A stretch of DNA of 64,000 nucleotides from Globisporangium splendens (Eukaryota > Oomycota > Peronosporomycetes > Pythiales > Pythiaceae), in contig VFIW01000066.1 in the NCBI GenBank assembly GCA_006386115.1, positions 1-64,000 on the forward strand, given 5' to 3'. The position numbers and the translations under genes are program-made. The notes beneath the pieces were generated by a model. That model saw nothing but the letters and a program-made list of their open reading frames with translations, was not told where the DNA came from and ran no database searches. Shown here piece after piece: positions 41,191 to 54,588 of the stretch. Numbering within the stretch: position 1 is the first letter of the stretch; every line of letters begins with the position of its first letter.

Positions 41191-41432
41191 GCTCCCATCG
41201 GCGCTTGGATGCCTCACACATGCATTTATGCTATTACATGACCATCGGTTTATTCTAGGCTTTTTTGAAATCCAGCAATAGGTAAGATGCTCTTTCTCTG
41301 TGCATAATGCCTAGTTTTTAATCCACCCTGCCCATCTGACCGACGAGCACTGAATGTCCAACCAAATGAGAACCGACACAATTGCCCCGTCCTTTTACCT
41401 GATCGCCGAAAAGAAAGTGCAATACTACACTT

Positions 41433-41619
41433 GATTGCACTGTGCAATCCATTCGCGCATGACCTGAGTGATAGTTTATGACCGACAGTGCCGATATTTG
41501 TTTGGCAAGGACTGTGAGTCAACGGCGACATGGTGTTGGTCTCAACACCAGAAAAATGCGTCCTGAGCAAGACGCATTTCATTTTCATTTACTGCACCAT
41601 GTCTCAGGAGTTTTGAGAC
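41433..41619. repeat. cluster of four short hairpins, unit 3
   Basis: Identical to 37083-37269. Confidence 0.55.
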
Positions 41620-41914
41620 ATACTGTAATTCTGACATGATTGCACGCACGATGCCAGTCTTCAAGTTGCTGACGAAGAGCTCAACGCTGTGAACACAACC
41701 GATCCCAAAGTTCAGCACATGAGAGCGAAGATCTGCATGGGACGCAAATTGGCAACTCCCACGTGAGCAGCACAAAGTAATAAAATGGACATGGGTTGCA
41801 CATTCGTGGATCGTGACCTCATCCAATACGTGAGCGAGTATTGCAACAGAGGGTAGTATGGACAATATGCAACGCCCTCCGCTGTATCCTCTTCAGTAAT
41901 CTTTTGTCGGTTGT

Positions 41915-42397
41915 TCAGACGCCTTCCAAAATGTCCAGGTACTGCAACCCGCTCCTGTGTGCGTGTCCTGCACGGAGACTCATCGGTCTACGCCTCTGCA
42001 AATCATCCGACCCTGTGCCCTCGTAACTGCTCAGCATAAGCAACAGCTCACGGTCCATGGAATCCCTATCATAACACTCCGCCAGAGCGCCAAGGTAGTT
42101 GCACGGATGATACGTCCACTCCTCTCTCCTTTCAAGACCAGTTGGAAACCGAGTAAACTCGACATAATGCTCGTCCCCTCTGTCGTCCTCCAGCTCCATG
42201 TCGTCAACAAGAATCGCATGGCCATTTTTGATTACTACGAGCCAAGGCTTCGTAGTAGTCGAAGTACTCTCTTTTTTTCTTTCAAAGAGCGCCTTGCGCA
42301 TCCAAGCTGCTGCTTGTGCAGGAGGATTTGAATCATTTGGAGCCTTCGCAACGACAGAAGAACGCACCCACGCGCACCAACTCTTTCTCTTCTCCAC
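41915..42397 (-). CDS. uncharacterised 160-residue frame, unit 3
   Basis: Same protein as at 37565-38047, divergent from PG copy D. Function unknown. Confidence 0.3.
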   Translation of the reverse strand: MEKRKSWCAWVRSSVVAKAPNDSNPPAQAAAWMRKALFERKKESTSTTTKPWLVVIKNGHAILVDDMELEDDRGDEHYVEFTRFPTGLERREEWTYHPCNYLGALAECYDRDSMDRELLLMLSSYEGTGSDDLQRRRPMSLRAGHAHRSGLQYLDILEGV

Positions 42398-42666
42398 ATA
42401 CAGGGGCTACAGCAGTGCACGAAGTGTCACCAATCGGACCGTGTCAGCGCGGACTGAGATCGAACTGCACGCGCGCATAAACAGAGAAGATTGCGATGTC
42501 CGCATGATCGGTGAGATCGGCTCTCTCGGATGCAAGGTGCAAGCGTACGTGATCCGCATCAACAGGGTCTGCTTGAGTCCAGCCACGATGGCCAGCGTCC
42601 TGCTCGTAACTGCACTTGCACCTTTCCCGAGAGCCACACTCGCCCGCTCGCCTGCGGTCCGCTCTG

Positions 42667-42681
42667 CTCATTCCTCAATCT
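42667..42681 (+). promoter_or_regulatory. oomycete core promoter of PG copy D
   Basis: CTCATTCCTCAATCT, 16 bases before the ATG at 42698. Confidence 0.8.
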
Positions 42682-42697
42682 ACCTCATCCAGTCAGC

Positions 42698-43986
42698 ATG
42701 AAGTTCAGCCTCTCCAGCCTCCTCATCGCTCTCCTCGCCAGCACCACCCGTGCTTCGTCCATGGTCAGCCAACAGGCTTCCAGCACCTGCAAGCTGACGG
42801 GAAACTACGTCGACTCGACAAGCATCAACTCCCCCAACTGCAAGAGCATCCTCATCTCGAACCTGCACGTCCCTAAAAGTACCACCCTCGACTTGACCAA
42901 GGTGCCGTCCGGTTCTACCATCACCTTCGCCGGAACAACCACTTTCGACGTCACGGTATGTACGCGTATGCAGACTATCGATAGGATTAGTGTCATGCTG
43001 TCGGCTGTCGTGGAGACCATCAGAGCATACGTCACGTTGCCTGTGTCTGCGGCACTGTCTGTTGCACGCTCTCTCTCTCTCACACACACACACACTCACT
43101 AACGCATTCGACATGAATGGTTCTTTCTTTCTTCGTATAGGAATCGGATTGGAACGGACCGCTCGTGCTGCTCTCCGGAAGCAAACTCACGATCACGGGA
43201 AGCGGCGTGCTCGACGGTCAGGGGGACTCGTACTGGAAGCAATTTAAGGCGAACCCAAACTTCAAGCGTCCAGTCTTCTTCCGCCTCCTCAACGTTCATT
43301 CGTCCACACTCTCGAACTTCAAGATACTGAACTCGCCGTTCCGCACTTTCAGCATCGTCGACTCCACCGACACCGTCCTTGACCATCTGACTCTGGACTC
43401 CAGCGCCGGCGATGGTCTCGCCAAAAACACCGACGGCTTTGACTTGAGTTCCAACAACGGCGTCAATATCACCAACAACAACATCCTGAACCAAGACGAC
43501 TGTCTCGCCATGCAATCCAGCACCAACACGCATTTCATCGGGAACACGTGCACGGGAGGTCACGGCATCTCGGTCGGATCGATCGGCGGCAATGCGGTCG
43601 ATGACACGGACACGGTGTCGGGTCTCGTCGTCCAGAATAACAAGATCGTCAACAGCGACAATGGTATCCGCATCAAGACCATCGTCGGTTCTCAGGGTCT
43701 CGTCACGGGGGTCACCTACATCGGCAACATCCTCATGAACGTGAAGAACGCCATCGTGATGCACTCGGACTACAGCAAAAGCGCAGGTGGCTACACCGGC
43801 AAGGCCACGAGCGCTGTCGCCATCAAGGACATCACCATTGACGGTTTGAGCGGAACAGCCACCAACCTGTACGATGTCTTCGTGAACCCGAATGCTGTGT
43901 CTGGGTGGAAGTGGTCGGGTATCACCGTCAAGGCCACCGCGAAGGGCTCGTGCTCGGGTCAGCCAAGCACTGTCACGTGTGCGTAA
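42698..43986 (+). CDS. endo-polygalacturonase (GH28), copy D
   Basis: Exons 42698-42955 and 43141-43986, 367 residues. Signal peptide of about 20 residues; beta-helix with N182-T-D184-G, Q-D205-D206, G-H227-G and R263-I-K265. Secreted pectin-degrading enzyme. It is nearly identical to copy A although A lies on the other strand 13 kb away, so these are the two youngest or most recently converted copies. No PG inhibitor or other pectinase gene lies in the window. Confidence 0.94.
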
Positions 43987-45388
43987 GGTGGTGGGTCTCT
44001 TGCTGAAGACACCCAATCTGGATCGACTCGTCATCGTCCATTTTGAAGCCCACTTTCATTTTCTCCTGCCATTTGGACGATCGCTTCACTCTAGAGTCCT
44101 GCTCTTGGTCTGTGGTACATGCATGAAATAATCCAGTTCTTCTGATTTGACTAGTTCCCTCCTTACTCATTTTTGCATAACAGCGCCTGCGATTCCATCG
44201 ATTCGGTAGATGCACGTTGGAGACGCCACTAGAAGTGGTCATGTACACTGAATGCTGTTGACTGTAGGTGGTGTCCACTCAGTTGTCCTTCTGTGTGGGA
44301 CACCTTTGTAAGAAGCTGATGGTGAAGCTGAAAGTTTGGCAAAACACCCTTGCTGACCCAGCATTGAGCTTCTTGTGTATGCAGTCAGGGATCTGCAAAG
44401 TTACATTTTGAATTCATTCGGTCTGAAAATGAAGGACAGAATAAGAATAATGCAATTAATTCGAGTTATTTCAGTCCATTTTCTTCTGATGCTATGTAAA
44501 CTATTTACAACCACGAATCCCTGTTATTTGGCAACAATGTCAAAACTCGCAGTATCTATACGCATGTGTTAGCCAGAATACGCTAGTTTTGCTTGAAAAA
44601 AAAAGCGTGGGGCTTAGGCGACGCCCACTCGAGCAACATGTACGTGGTACTAACCACTGCCTCGTTCTCTTTGTGCCACTCTCTACAGTGCTGTGCGAGC
44701 CGCACAGCATGGCGCCGCACTTGATTGCTTTATTTTATTCACTAGAGGATGCCATACACACAGAGATAGGCTGCAAAAAAACATTCGAGCATGCGCTACG
44801 GCTTATCGATTTAGACCGCGCTCCAGGAGCCTCTAAAATAGGTTTCGGCGAGATAACAGATTCGAACACAAAAAGTGTAACGTCATTTTGACCTAAAGTG
44901 ACCACTTTATAAATTCAAGGCCCATATGAACGCAATTCACTTGCCATACTTTTTGTGCTTCACGAACAAGGTCATCGTCATTTCTTCATAAACGTGTTGT
45001 CATGAAAATACATTGTAGACCGATGCGTTGGAGTTGGCGGGTTAGAAAGCCGCTATTATTGCACAACATACCCAGCGACAGCGCCGAAGTTTGGTCATGC
45101 TTCTGACTGATTTCATGGCTGCTAGTCGACCTGTTTCACATTTTCCACAACTCGACGCCATCACAAATAAACCAAATACATAATGTAGTAAACGCATTTT
45201 CAGAGCCAACCATAATGCTGACGTTGTGTTCTTCGGTATAGCGAGAATGTCCTTCTACGGGAGACAGGTCTGTGAGATGTTGGAAGCGGACAAAAGAATT
45301 CGTCACCGATACGCCGCAATGGCCAGTGTTATACAAAATAAACTCCTAGGCTGGTTGCCTTCTTCCCGTTTACAAAAACTCAATCCTC

Positions 45389-48300
45389 CTATTTGAACAG
45401 TCTCCTCGATACTTTTTTCTTCTCACTGAGCGGGATCCGCTCCTGCTGACCTGACACAGGACCCGGAGACTCCCTGAATTGCTGCATCATGGACACTCGG
45501 TCGTTGCGATCTGGGTCAAGATGCCGCGGCTGAGTGGGATCTGCCATCCCTGCAGGTCGCGTTCGTGGCGGATTAAAGCGCAAAAACTCACGAACCGTTT
45601 TGTCCGCTAGCGGATTCACCTTTAACAGGAAAGGGTCTTCTGTCGTGATCGCCTTGACGGCAGTCGTGGACTCGTGTCGATACTTTTTCTCCCACTTCTT
45701 GTGCTTCTTCAGAATCTGATGCGCCGTACTCGACTGTCCAGGATCCTTTTCCAGCATGTTGAGAATTTCAATCGCAGCCGCTCGGACAACTAGAGGTTCT
45801 TTCACGGTCCCCAACGACTCAGGATTGTCGAGAATATTTAGAAAATAGTTAAACAGGTCCAATCTGCTGGCGATGAAAACAATCCCTGACGTCGCGTCAC
45901 GCTCACCATGCTCTGGATGGAATTGCACGATTCGGCGCATGATCTCCAGCACGTAACCGCTCTCGTAGTGCAGTGCACCTCGTCGATATGGGTTGATTGA
46001 CGACATCAAGCACGTCAGCACCGTTGAACAAACCGGTTTTATGGTGGCCACGCACGCCCTCGACATCGAAAAAATGCGCAGCAATCGGATGACATTGATG
46101 ACGCAGGGCTCACCAGATTGGTGCCGCACAGCTTCGTTGAGGAAATTCGAGCAATACTCAGGAATTCTCATGTTTGCGATGATGTCCAACAACCATGGGT
46201 TCACCTAAAAGATGTTGAAGTTAGTAGGCATAATAAGTATTGTACAGCACCTCGACCGGATCTAGACAAATCAGCAAGAAACATACCTGAATCACACAAA
46301 CGAGGCAGGACGTCGCAAGGTCCAGGAGCTCAAACCCACGCTGGGCATTGGCATCGTCATCTGGACTCAATGTTTGACGGAGAGCCGAAGTGATGTGCGC
46401 GAGTTCCCGAATGAGAATCTCAAACTCGTCCCACAGACAAGTGACGAAATATCTGTCGGAAGCGCACAGCCAGACGTACGATGTTAGCATCCACAGGAGT
46501 ATAGGTGCGATGAGCTCGTGAAGGACTATGACTAGTACGTACAGAGGATCGCGCAACTCGAAGGTTGGGTTCTTCAGGAACAATGGTAGATGCACATTTC
46601 CTGCAGCAGGGTAGGGACTGATGCTGAAATAGTCGACGTAGAATTTGTGCGTCCCGGGCGTTGGCTGAGGTTGCTCTCTGTTCTCCTCGCCTTCCGTCAC
46701 CGCCGGCAACGAGTAGTACGTATTCAAAAACGCGACAACGTGGTTCCGGAGATACGTTCGGAACTCAGTATTCCACACCAATTCCGGGTTCTCGTGATCG
46801 GTCTGTCATAAACACGACAAACACGTAAGTAAACCAATCCTACCTTGCAGGTATTGCAAGGATAGCAAATTCGAGTATTCCTCACCTCGTAGAATTCGAT
46901 AAATGTCTGGGGGCTCTCAACGAGCTGCAGCATCAAGGAGATTGGGAAAATGTCAGTCAGCAATTCTCGTGCCTCTTCGCTCATCGGAGCACCCTTCTTC
47001 CCAATTTCAGCGAGGATTTCAGCGCATGGCAGACGCAGGTGCTCCGCTATGTCGTAATCCTCATCTTTGATAATGTCTTCGACAAGAAGCAGCCACGCGA
47101 TAAATTCGAGGTAGCAGCCGGATTGCAGGATCTCGGAGACAAACTCCACACGAGAACCGTGCGCACAGAGGTTTCGAATGATTCGAAGCACTTCTGGACC
47201 AACGGGTTTGGAAAAGTGAACAATTTCAATCAAAATATCACAGATACCGAGCTCTGATGACGCGTGTCCGAAGGCATCGATGCACGAGAGAGACTCCAGA
47301 ATGGCCAAGCAGTGGTCTCGACTTGGTTCATAGAGTTCTGCAGGGAACAGGATACTTTTCTCAGTATCTTCACCTTGATGAACTTCATTGTCAGGAGGGA
47401 ACAGGAGTCGCAAGATCATCTTGATCAATCCGACATCAGCAATGATGTTTTGCACAACAAAGTTGGGGACGACAAAGCTGATGACGGCTAAGCAGTCGAG
47501 TGCAGTCACTCGGAAGCTGGTTTGTAGCTGCTCTTTCTCGATTTTCCATCCATAGAACGGCGGGATTTCATCTTCATTCAGGTACTCACCCAAGTCACTC
47601 GGTTGTTTGAGTTCGCCATTGTCAATAAACGCAAAGAGATCTTTGAAGAACATTTCTGTGAGGCCCAGCTCAGGCACGGGAGCCGGCACTGCGCTCTCTT
47701 TGATGATGACGAAGCTCTCCATCAAGGTCTGAATGTAGAGACCTCCGACATTGAACATATTCGCCAGGTATTCAAATCGGAATCGAATCGCATCGAGGTA
47801 GTCTTCGAAGACCCCAAGCGACGGCTCGACTGCCGCGCGCGGGGTCACAAACGCAAAGAGCTCTTTTCGCATCGCCTCGGTCCACACGAGCGTGTAGGAC
47901 TCGCAGTCGGTGTGGAAGAGTTTCAAGTACTCGTGGTGACTGCTCAGAACCAGTAAACCAGCCAAGTTCGGGGTGAGCAGCGCATCGACGACGGCCTTAA
48001 CACGAGCATGCTTGGGCGACATGAGCTCGCTTCCTTCAGCAAAGATACCGCCAAGTCGACAGATGGCACGCACTGCCATAATTGCGAGCAGGTTTTGAAC
48101 CTCGTCTTCCATGTTCGAGTACTTCTCGATGCAATACATAGAGCTTTGCAATCTCTTGCGCACCGTGGCGTCATCAATCTGGATGTTGTACTGCGAGTAC
48201 AGCAAGATAAGTTGCCACAGAATACCCCGTTGAAGGAGTAGGTCTTGGTTCTGATCCATCAACGCCATTCGTGACACACCTGAAACCATCACAATGTCCG

Positions 48301-51300
48301 TTAGTACATGTTCATCAATCACAAACACACAAAGATAGCAGTAAGCGTCTCACCTTCAAGCACCTGTTGAACAATCTTAGATAGATAGAACGATCGCTTC
48401 TTCGATTGGTTCCAGACCCAAAGGATGCGAACCATGTCGACGATCAGCGTCTTCGACTCGGTGATCCAGTTTCGACCTCTTTCTGACGCCAAGAGTCCAG
48501 TGACGGTTTGCATAATGAAAAAGCAAATCTCAAGGAGTTCTGGGTTTTCCTCAATGGAGCCTTCCACCAGAACATTCACGCAGTAGTTGACCACTTTTTC
48601 GAGCGACGTCAGATCTGGCTGGTCCAACAGCAGATGTCCATTGTAAGCAGACACGGCGCAGGAATGATGAAGGAGCTCTGCAGCACGCAGCGAAATCTCC
48701 ATTCGTTGTCGCTCAGATGTATCTGGTGGAGGAACACCTTCAGCAGAGCAATGCGACTCCAAGAGCGACAGCAAGAGGTCGTAGCAGTCAAACTCGTAGG
48801 TGTTGAGCTCTGCTGGGTACCGGTCACACATCACCACAAACGATTTCAGCAGCAGCAAAAGATTCACAGGATCATGGCCTTCAGTAAGTAGGCTCGGACG
48901 AGGGCATATGAGAACCCCATACGCTTCTTTAAGACTCTCAAGTCTATAATAACAAGCAAAAGGAGTAATCGTGTAAGTATAGTCACTGACAGCAATATGC
49001 ATGGAAATGGAGATTGCTTACCTTTGGTCGTACTCGAGAGATGAGTGCACAGATGCTTCCAACTCCATTGCTTTCTGTCGGAAGCCCTCTCGAATAAGAG
49101 GAAGGTTGTCGCTGATAGAGTTTGAATCGAGTCCCAAATATATCGCCGCCTGCACCATGTCGAACGCCGCCTTCTTTCGTCCAACTTCAGCGCGCCATTT
49201 TCTCGCCAATTCGCCCATGAACTCCAGTGGGTCTTTCACAACAAAATCTTCTTTCGCACAGAATTTTCCAAGATACACACCGCCGCACCAGACTTCCTCG
49301 TTGAGTTCTTCAAACGTGACAGGCGCCATGTGGCAAAACTTCCACTCGCTGGAGACATCTTCTTGCATGATCGTGATGAAGTCCTGCAAATGCGCAAGGC
49401 AACTTTCACGGAGTCGCTCTCGCATGTCTTGATTCCAGATAACCGAAGGAGAGTTACTCTCGTCACAGAATACCTGGCTGAACTCGCTTGGCGACGACGC
49501 GAGGAGGTAGCTGATCATCGATTCAGGCAAGATACCCATCAGCGCACTGGTTCCACCAAAACCGCTCTGATACAAATGTGTCGACTTCAAGAGGCTCCCT
49601 ATTTCTTCAAAGTCAGGCGTATCTGCGACAAACACCATGAAGTATAGCCCCCAGTAGAACAGCGACGATCGATTAGCCCCATGTTCTTCCTTGGACCGCG
49701 TGATCGAGAGCTGATCCGAGTACAAGAACTCCAGCAGCACTGCAATCTTGTGGCATAACTTTGGGTGATCGTGCTTGAGAAGAAGCGGCATAATTTTGCG
49801 CACGTAGCCCCACACCAGACACTTTGCCCGTGGAGCTGGGTAAATCCCTCCATCTCCTGATGCAATGTTTGTCGTCGCGTTTGGCTGGTCCAAAAGTGAG
49901 TTGCTGCGCGCTGCATCCAACAAAATGCTGGCCGCGTCGTGTGCCATCTGAAGAGGGTCTAGACTTCCACCAAGACCAACCTCCCATCTCAGCTGCACAT
50001 TCTCCATCAACATGATCCTTGTCGCTGGCTGATCTGAAACCCGGTCAGGACGACGGCGAATCCAAAACTGTCTTAGATCTTTGATGTTGTCTTCTTGCAT
50101 CTGCTTCAGCTCAGTCACAGACAGAGGACCAAACATGTCGCCATTTTGGCTTTCCAGCAGCCAAACTTTCTCTTCGTCCTGCTTTTCGGCAAACTCATGT
50201 TCTCGATCCGATGCGTGGGCCATCTGAAGAATTTTCACGATAGTATCCACACTGCTCTCCTTCGTTGCGAGTCTTCTTGCGTTGGGCTGGTACAGACACA
50301 ACGACCGTATCACCTGGAGCAGATTCTGCAAAATGGACGTATGCACAGTGTCCGTAATCAGTGTTGTCAAGTAGTCGATTTCCTCGAAATCCGTCGCATT
50401 GGTGGGACGCGCATGCGCAGCACTGACGATAGCCAAGCTCTTGATGCACATGAGTGTGACATTGACCTCATAGTGGTACTCCGCGCGGATGTTTTCGCGG
50501 AGAATTCGACGATAGAGAGCTGCAATCAGCGATTTCGGGTCGCGGACAGGAACTTCTTGCACGGGTAACACCACAAACTTGTCTTCTTCCGGGTGCAAGA
50601 TTATGGTCATGTCATTGGACTGTCCTTGGCCATTGGGAAAGGCCTGCTTCTGCAGAAGGCTGGACACTATGCGAACGTAGCACCCGCCAATGACCACTTC
50701 GCTCGCGAGAGTTGGATAGTGAACCCGGAAATCCTCATAGTTCCACAAAGCTTTCCCATTCCCGTGACTGATTTGATATCTCGAAAAGCGCTCGATTTCC
50801 AGGAACAGTGCTCGTCGGAGCTCGCCGCGCGTGGCTTTGTTCCAAATTAGGTCCACGCGCTCGTGGTCGCGACTCAGCATGAAGAACAAAAGTCGAAAGT
50901 TCTCTTCTCTGCGTATCCGTTTCGACGAATGCGAGTGGTGGTCCTTGTGGCTCTTGCTCGTACGTCTTGGTAGCGGCTTGTCCGTTAGCTTTGCCTTCGA
51001 CAGCGCGCCTGAGATAAAACCATACGCGATATCGCGTTTTCGAACTCTCGGTGCAAGGTTCATTTGAGGCGTCGGCTGGCGCTGGTGACTTCTCTCACCT
51101 CTGCTCGTGTTCACCGCCCTCGTCGTGGGTCTACCAACCGTACTGGAACTTTGGAGCTTTTGCAGCATCCTCGCCTTCGTATGATCGTTCTCAATCTGAG
51201 TATGCAACGACTCGCGAACGGTGGCACTTATCCAAGATACAGAAGAGCGAGGATCCGAGATCGTCGAGCGAGACGCAGATGCTGAGAGCCGACGAGAATT

Positions 51301-54154
51301 TATGCGATTGACCGACGGACTCTCGTTTATCTCTCCAGTTGAAGCGGATCTCTTGTGCAGGTTTTCCTGCGTGAGATCGGACCCAAAGAACTTGGATTCG
51401 TCCACCAGATCAGCAGTTTCATCGTGAACAGATGACATCTCACTCAGGAACGACAGTCGATCGTCGTCGTCAAACTCGAATGTATCTTCTTGCTCCATGC
51501 CAATCCCTTCCAGTTCGATCTGATCAAACTCTTCCAGCTCCGCAGCCGATACCGCCGGTTCGTCCAAGAATGGGAAAAATCCAGGCGGAATGATACGAGC
51601 CAGCAGTTGCATTGACGGAGTGTGGTGGCTCATCCAAAGCGAGATCAGGTATCGGCTCACGCATCGCTGATCAAACGAATCGTCGAAGATGGCTTGGTAT
51701 ATATGACGCAAGACGATCCCTTCCACGAGTGCAGCATCTCGAATCTGCGTCGCGACAGCAGGGTCGCACTCCTCAAGAGTAGCTTTGAGGAGCAACGTAC
51801 CTATGCATGATCAGAAGAAAGAGCCAAGGTAAGAGTGTGGGCACATAAAACACATTCATCTTTTTCTTGCACTTACATGCTTCGACGGTCGTGGCGCAAC
51901 GAGATTGGAAAAGGACTTTGAGCAACGTGCTGTAGTGCTTGGCGATTTCGCCAACCAGCACTTGAAATTCGCTCGCACCCGTGGTGAACTTTCGAGAGCA
52001 CAGACAGCCTTCAAGCGTCTGCAGCAACCCCATCACAACAAGTGGTCCGACTCGACGTGGACGCGACGCCCTGCTCTCCCTGGACCTTTTCGTTGTCTTT
52101 TGATCCACATCGATGCCCTCCAAGTGCACAATTAGCGACTGAACCAAGTACGAGTTGCCAAACAGCAGAGTCTTGTTGTACGCTTCGACTTCTTCGCAAA
52201 ACTTGATCGAGGACTCGTCCAGATCTGTTCAAAAGACACGAGAAAAATGAGTTTCTGGCACCAATCTAACCTCAACATTCAAGATCAAACGCGCTCGACG
52301 TACTTGTCGTCGTCGGAATCACGTGCGTTGTCAGCTTTCGCAGCAACAGAGTCGTCCAGAACACGGCAAACTCGTCGCCATTGCACAGCAAATTGGTGAT
52401 CGAATCCGCCATCTGGCCAACCTGAGCGACTTCCCGAAATCCGTAGTACGAGGATGCGATTCGGCACAGCGCTTGGAGCAACGTCACAGCCGAGCGAGAT
52501 GGCAGCGGCTTGGACTTGGAGAGGTAGTACAGCTGCGCTCCAAGTGGCCGCAGCGCGTCGGTGATGACCGATTGCTTCGTGCTGTAGATGAGTCCGCTCG
52601 CCGGGACATTTGCGTTGAACTCGGCGACAATTTCAAGAAACCTGGATCACAAAAACCACATACTCAGGTCAGTGCAATACTGTCAGTCAACACAAGCACA
52701 CGAAATGCGTCTTACCCTTTGTCCCCCAGTTTCTGCGAGCTGCCCATTTTCGCGACGGACGACATTCGTTGCAGGAAACAGCTTCCAATGGACGAATCCC
52801 CGAAGAACGACGTCGTCTCCACCGCATCTTCGACCGCGAAAAACGGCAGCAAGCGCAGCCCACGCTCGTTCACGGTGCAACTGATAAACAGCTCCGGGTT
52901 CTCATTGCACGTCACGCACAGATCGTAGATCGCTGCGAGTGTGCCATCGCGGTCACGCGAAACGTACCTGCGGGTCTCTCCGCTCCGGTACTGAAGTTCA
53001 AAGTCTTCGACACTCTTCTGGTGGCGCACAAGCACGCCGATCTGCTGATACTCGACACAGGAGACGACGTCGCCTGCGACATCGAGCTCCACCAGATGCT
53101 TCTCATGCAGCGAGAGTACGCGATCCACCGGGTTTTCGTACTTGACCGTGACCTTCTGCACATTGAACTGCACAAATGGCGCGCCAACACTCTTGCCAAA
53201 CTCGAGGCGGTCCTGCTTGATGCTCGCCATCGTTGTCAGTGCGCTGGCGTTGCTCTTGGCGTAGATCATGCACCCGATGGCCTCGGCCGCTGCCTGGATG
53301 CGCTGCATGATGTGACTGCGCTGGTCGCTGAAGAAGAGGCGGCTTCGCCCCGTGTACCCGAACGCAAAGCCGTCGCGCGTGTCACTGAGCGTCGTGAGAT
53401 GCTCCATGTCGACGTACAGGTACTTGGATCGGATGGACCCGTCGGGGAGCGTGCACGTGACGCCGTCCATGCCGATCTCGAGCGTGCAGCTCAGCATCAC
53501 GTCCTTGCGCGACCACTTCGAGCACGAGAACTGGTTCTCGAGCGCCGAGCGGCGCTGCAGCGCCTGGTCCTGCAGTCGATAGAGGTCTGAGAGCAGTCGC
53601 GAGCGGAAGCGGCAGCGCAGCTTGAGCTGCTCCTCCTTCTTCTGGCCACGTAGCAGTAGCATGAAGCCCTCGGGGTCGCTCGGCTCCAGCGAGATGCTCA
53701 GCAGCGCGCTGAGTGACCACGTGTTGGTGACCTCAAAGTCCTTGGGGTCGATCGTGCAGAAGCGCGTGGGCGCCAGCGCGAGGATGCGCTCGTACTTGCC
53801 GCGCCACGAGCACTTGACCACCTGGTATTTGGCCACGAACTCCTCGATCGGTGTCTTGGACAGGAACGACACGCGGTCGCGCGCCGACTGGTACCGGCTG
53901 CGGATGGAGATCGAGCCGTCGTCCGACGACGCCGCGTGGCCGTTCCCGCCCATCGCGTTGGCGGAGTACAGCGAGTCACCGCGCCGCTGCTGCTCGTCGT
54001 CGTCGCTGCTCGTCGTGGACGTCTGGAAGAGATGCGTGTCGCGCACATTGGCACCACTGGCGTTGAGCACCGTGTGGTGGATGCTGCTGCTGTGGTTGTA
54101 GGACGCGCCGCCGCTGTCGGCGGGAGCGCGGACGCTGGCGCGCGCCGTCGCCAT
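45389..54154 (-). CDS. RME-8 / DNAJC13 homologue (endosomal), J domain without HPD
   Basis: Eight exons: 54154-52716, 52641-52304, 52224-51877, 51800-49022, 48943-48354, 48279-46886, 46802-46287, 46204-45389; all phases agree, 2739 residues. The N-terminal region matches the RME-8 PH-like start (VVKCSWRGKYERILALAPTR, then VTNTWSLSALLSISLEP). A GYF_2 domain lies near 1250-1320 (KVWLLESQNGDMFGPLS). Repeats with an I/L/V-W-N/T motif, typical of RME-8, occur (VIWNQDMRERL, LVWTEAMRKEL, LVWNTEFRTYL). RME-8 works on endosomes with Hsc70 in receptor and clathrin sorting. The J-domain position (about 1600-1650) reads FRQKAMELEASVHSSLEY then KEAYGVL: the helices are recognisable but the HPD that activates Hsp70 is absent. 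The last 50 codons are duplicated in the PG array. Confidence 0.9.
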
Positions 54155-54588
54155 CGGTTGCTGTTGCTATGGGGAACCACTCAGCTCGAGAATGTCAGGA
54201 GATGTGTGTGCGTTGTGGCGACGCTGCTTTTGATTGCGTTCTTCTCTTTCGACCTCTGCGTTGGGAACTGGGTGCGGATATTAGGTATATGCAGCTCACA
54301 TGCATTTATTAATATACTTGCACCTGTTTGTTTGTGTATAGTTTCATTTTAACAAAGAGATGTGTTTCTGATGATGTGCTATGGAGAGGTATTGAAGGCG
54401 CCGTGTTTGACCTGCAGTCGCACGTTCCCGCCCTCATGTGCAGGTCTCACGTTGCAGTGGAAAAAGAACGGTGACTGCCCATACATAACGTGGCCCACAC
54501 TAAAATCATCGACAAGGGTCCTCTATTCGAGTTTCATGGCTGCCTCCTGCTGTTTGTTAAGCAGATGCAAACAGCAGCAAAGCCCACG
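54155..54588. other. divergent promoter region of RME-8 and FAM210
   Basis: 434 bases between divergent start codons. No exact oomycete initiator or palindrome found. Confidence 0.5.

Larger units (their letters stand above)
41191..45540 (+). repeat. direct PG unit 3 (4349 bp), joined to the intact RME-8 gene
   Basis: The third unit has the same content as unit 2, but its RME-8 tail continues into the complete gene (after GAGTGGGA comes TCTGCC, not GCTCCC). It is therefore the original junction from which the array expanded. Confidence 0.9.
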
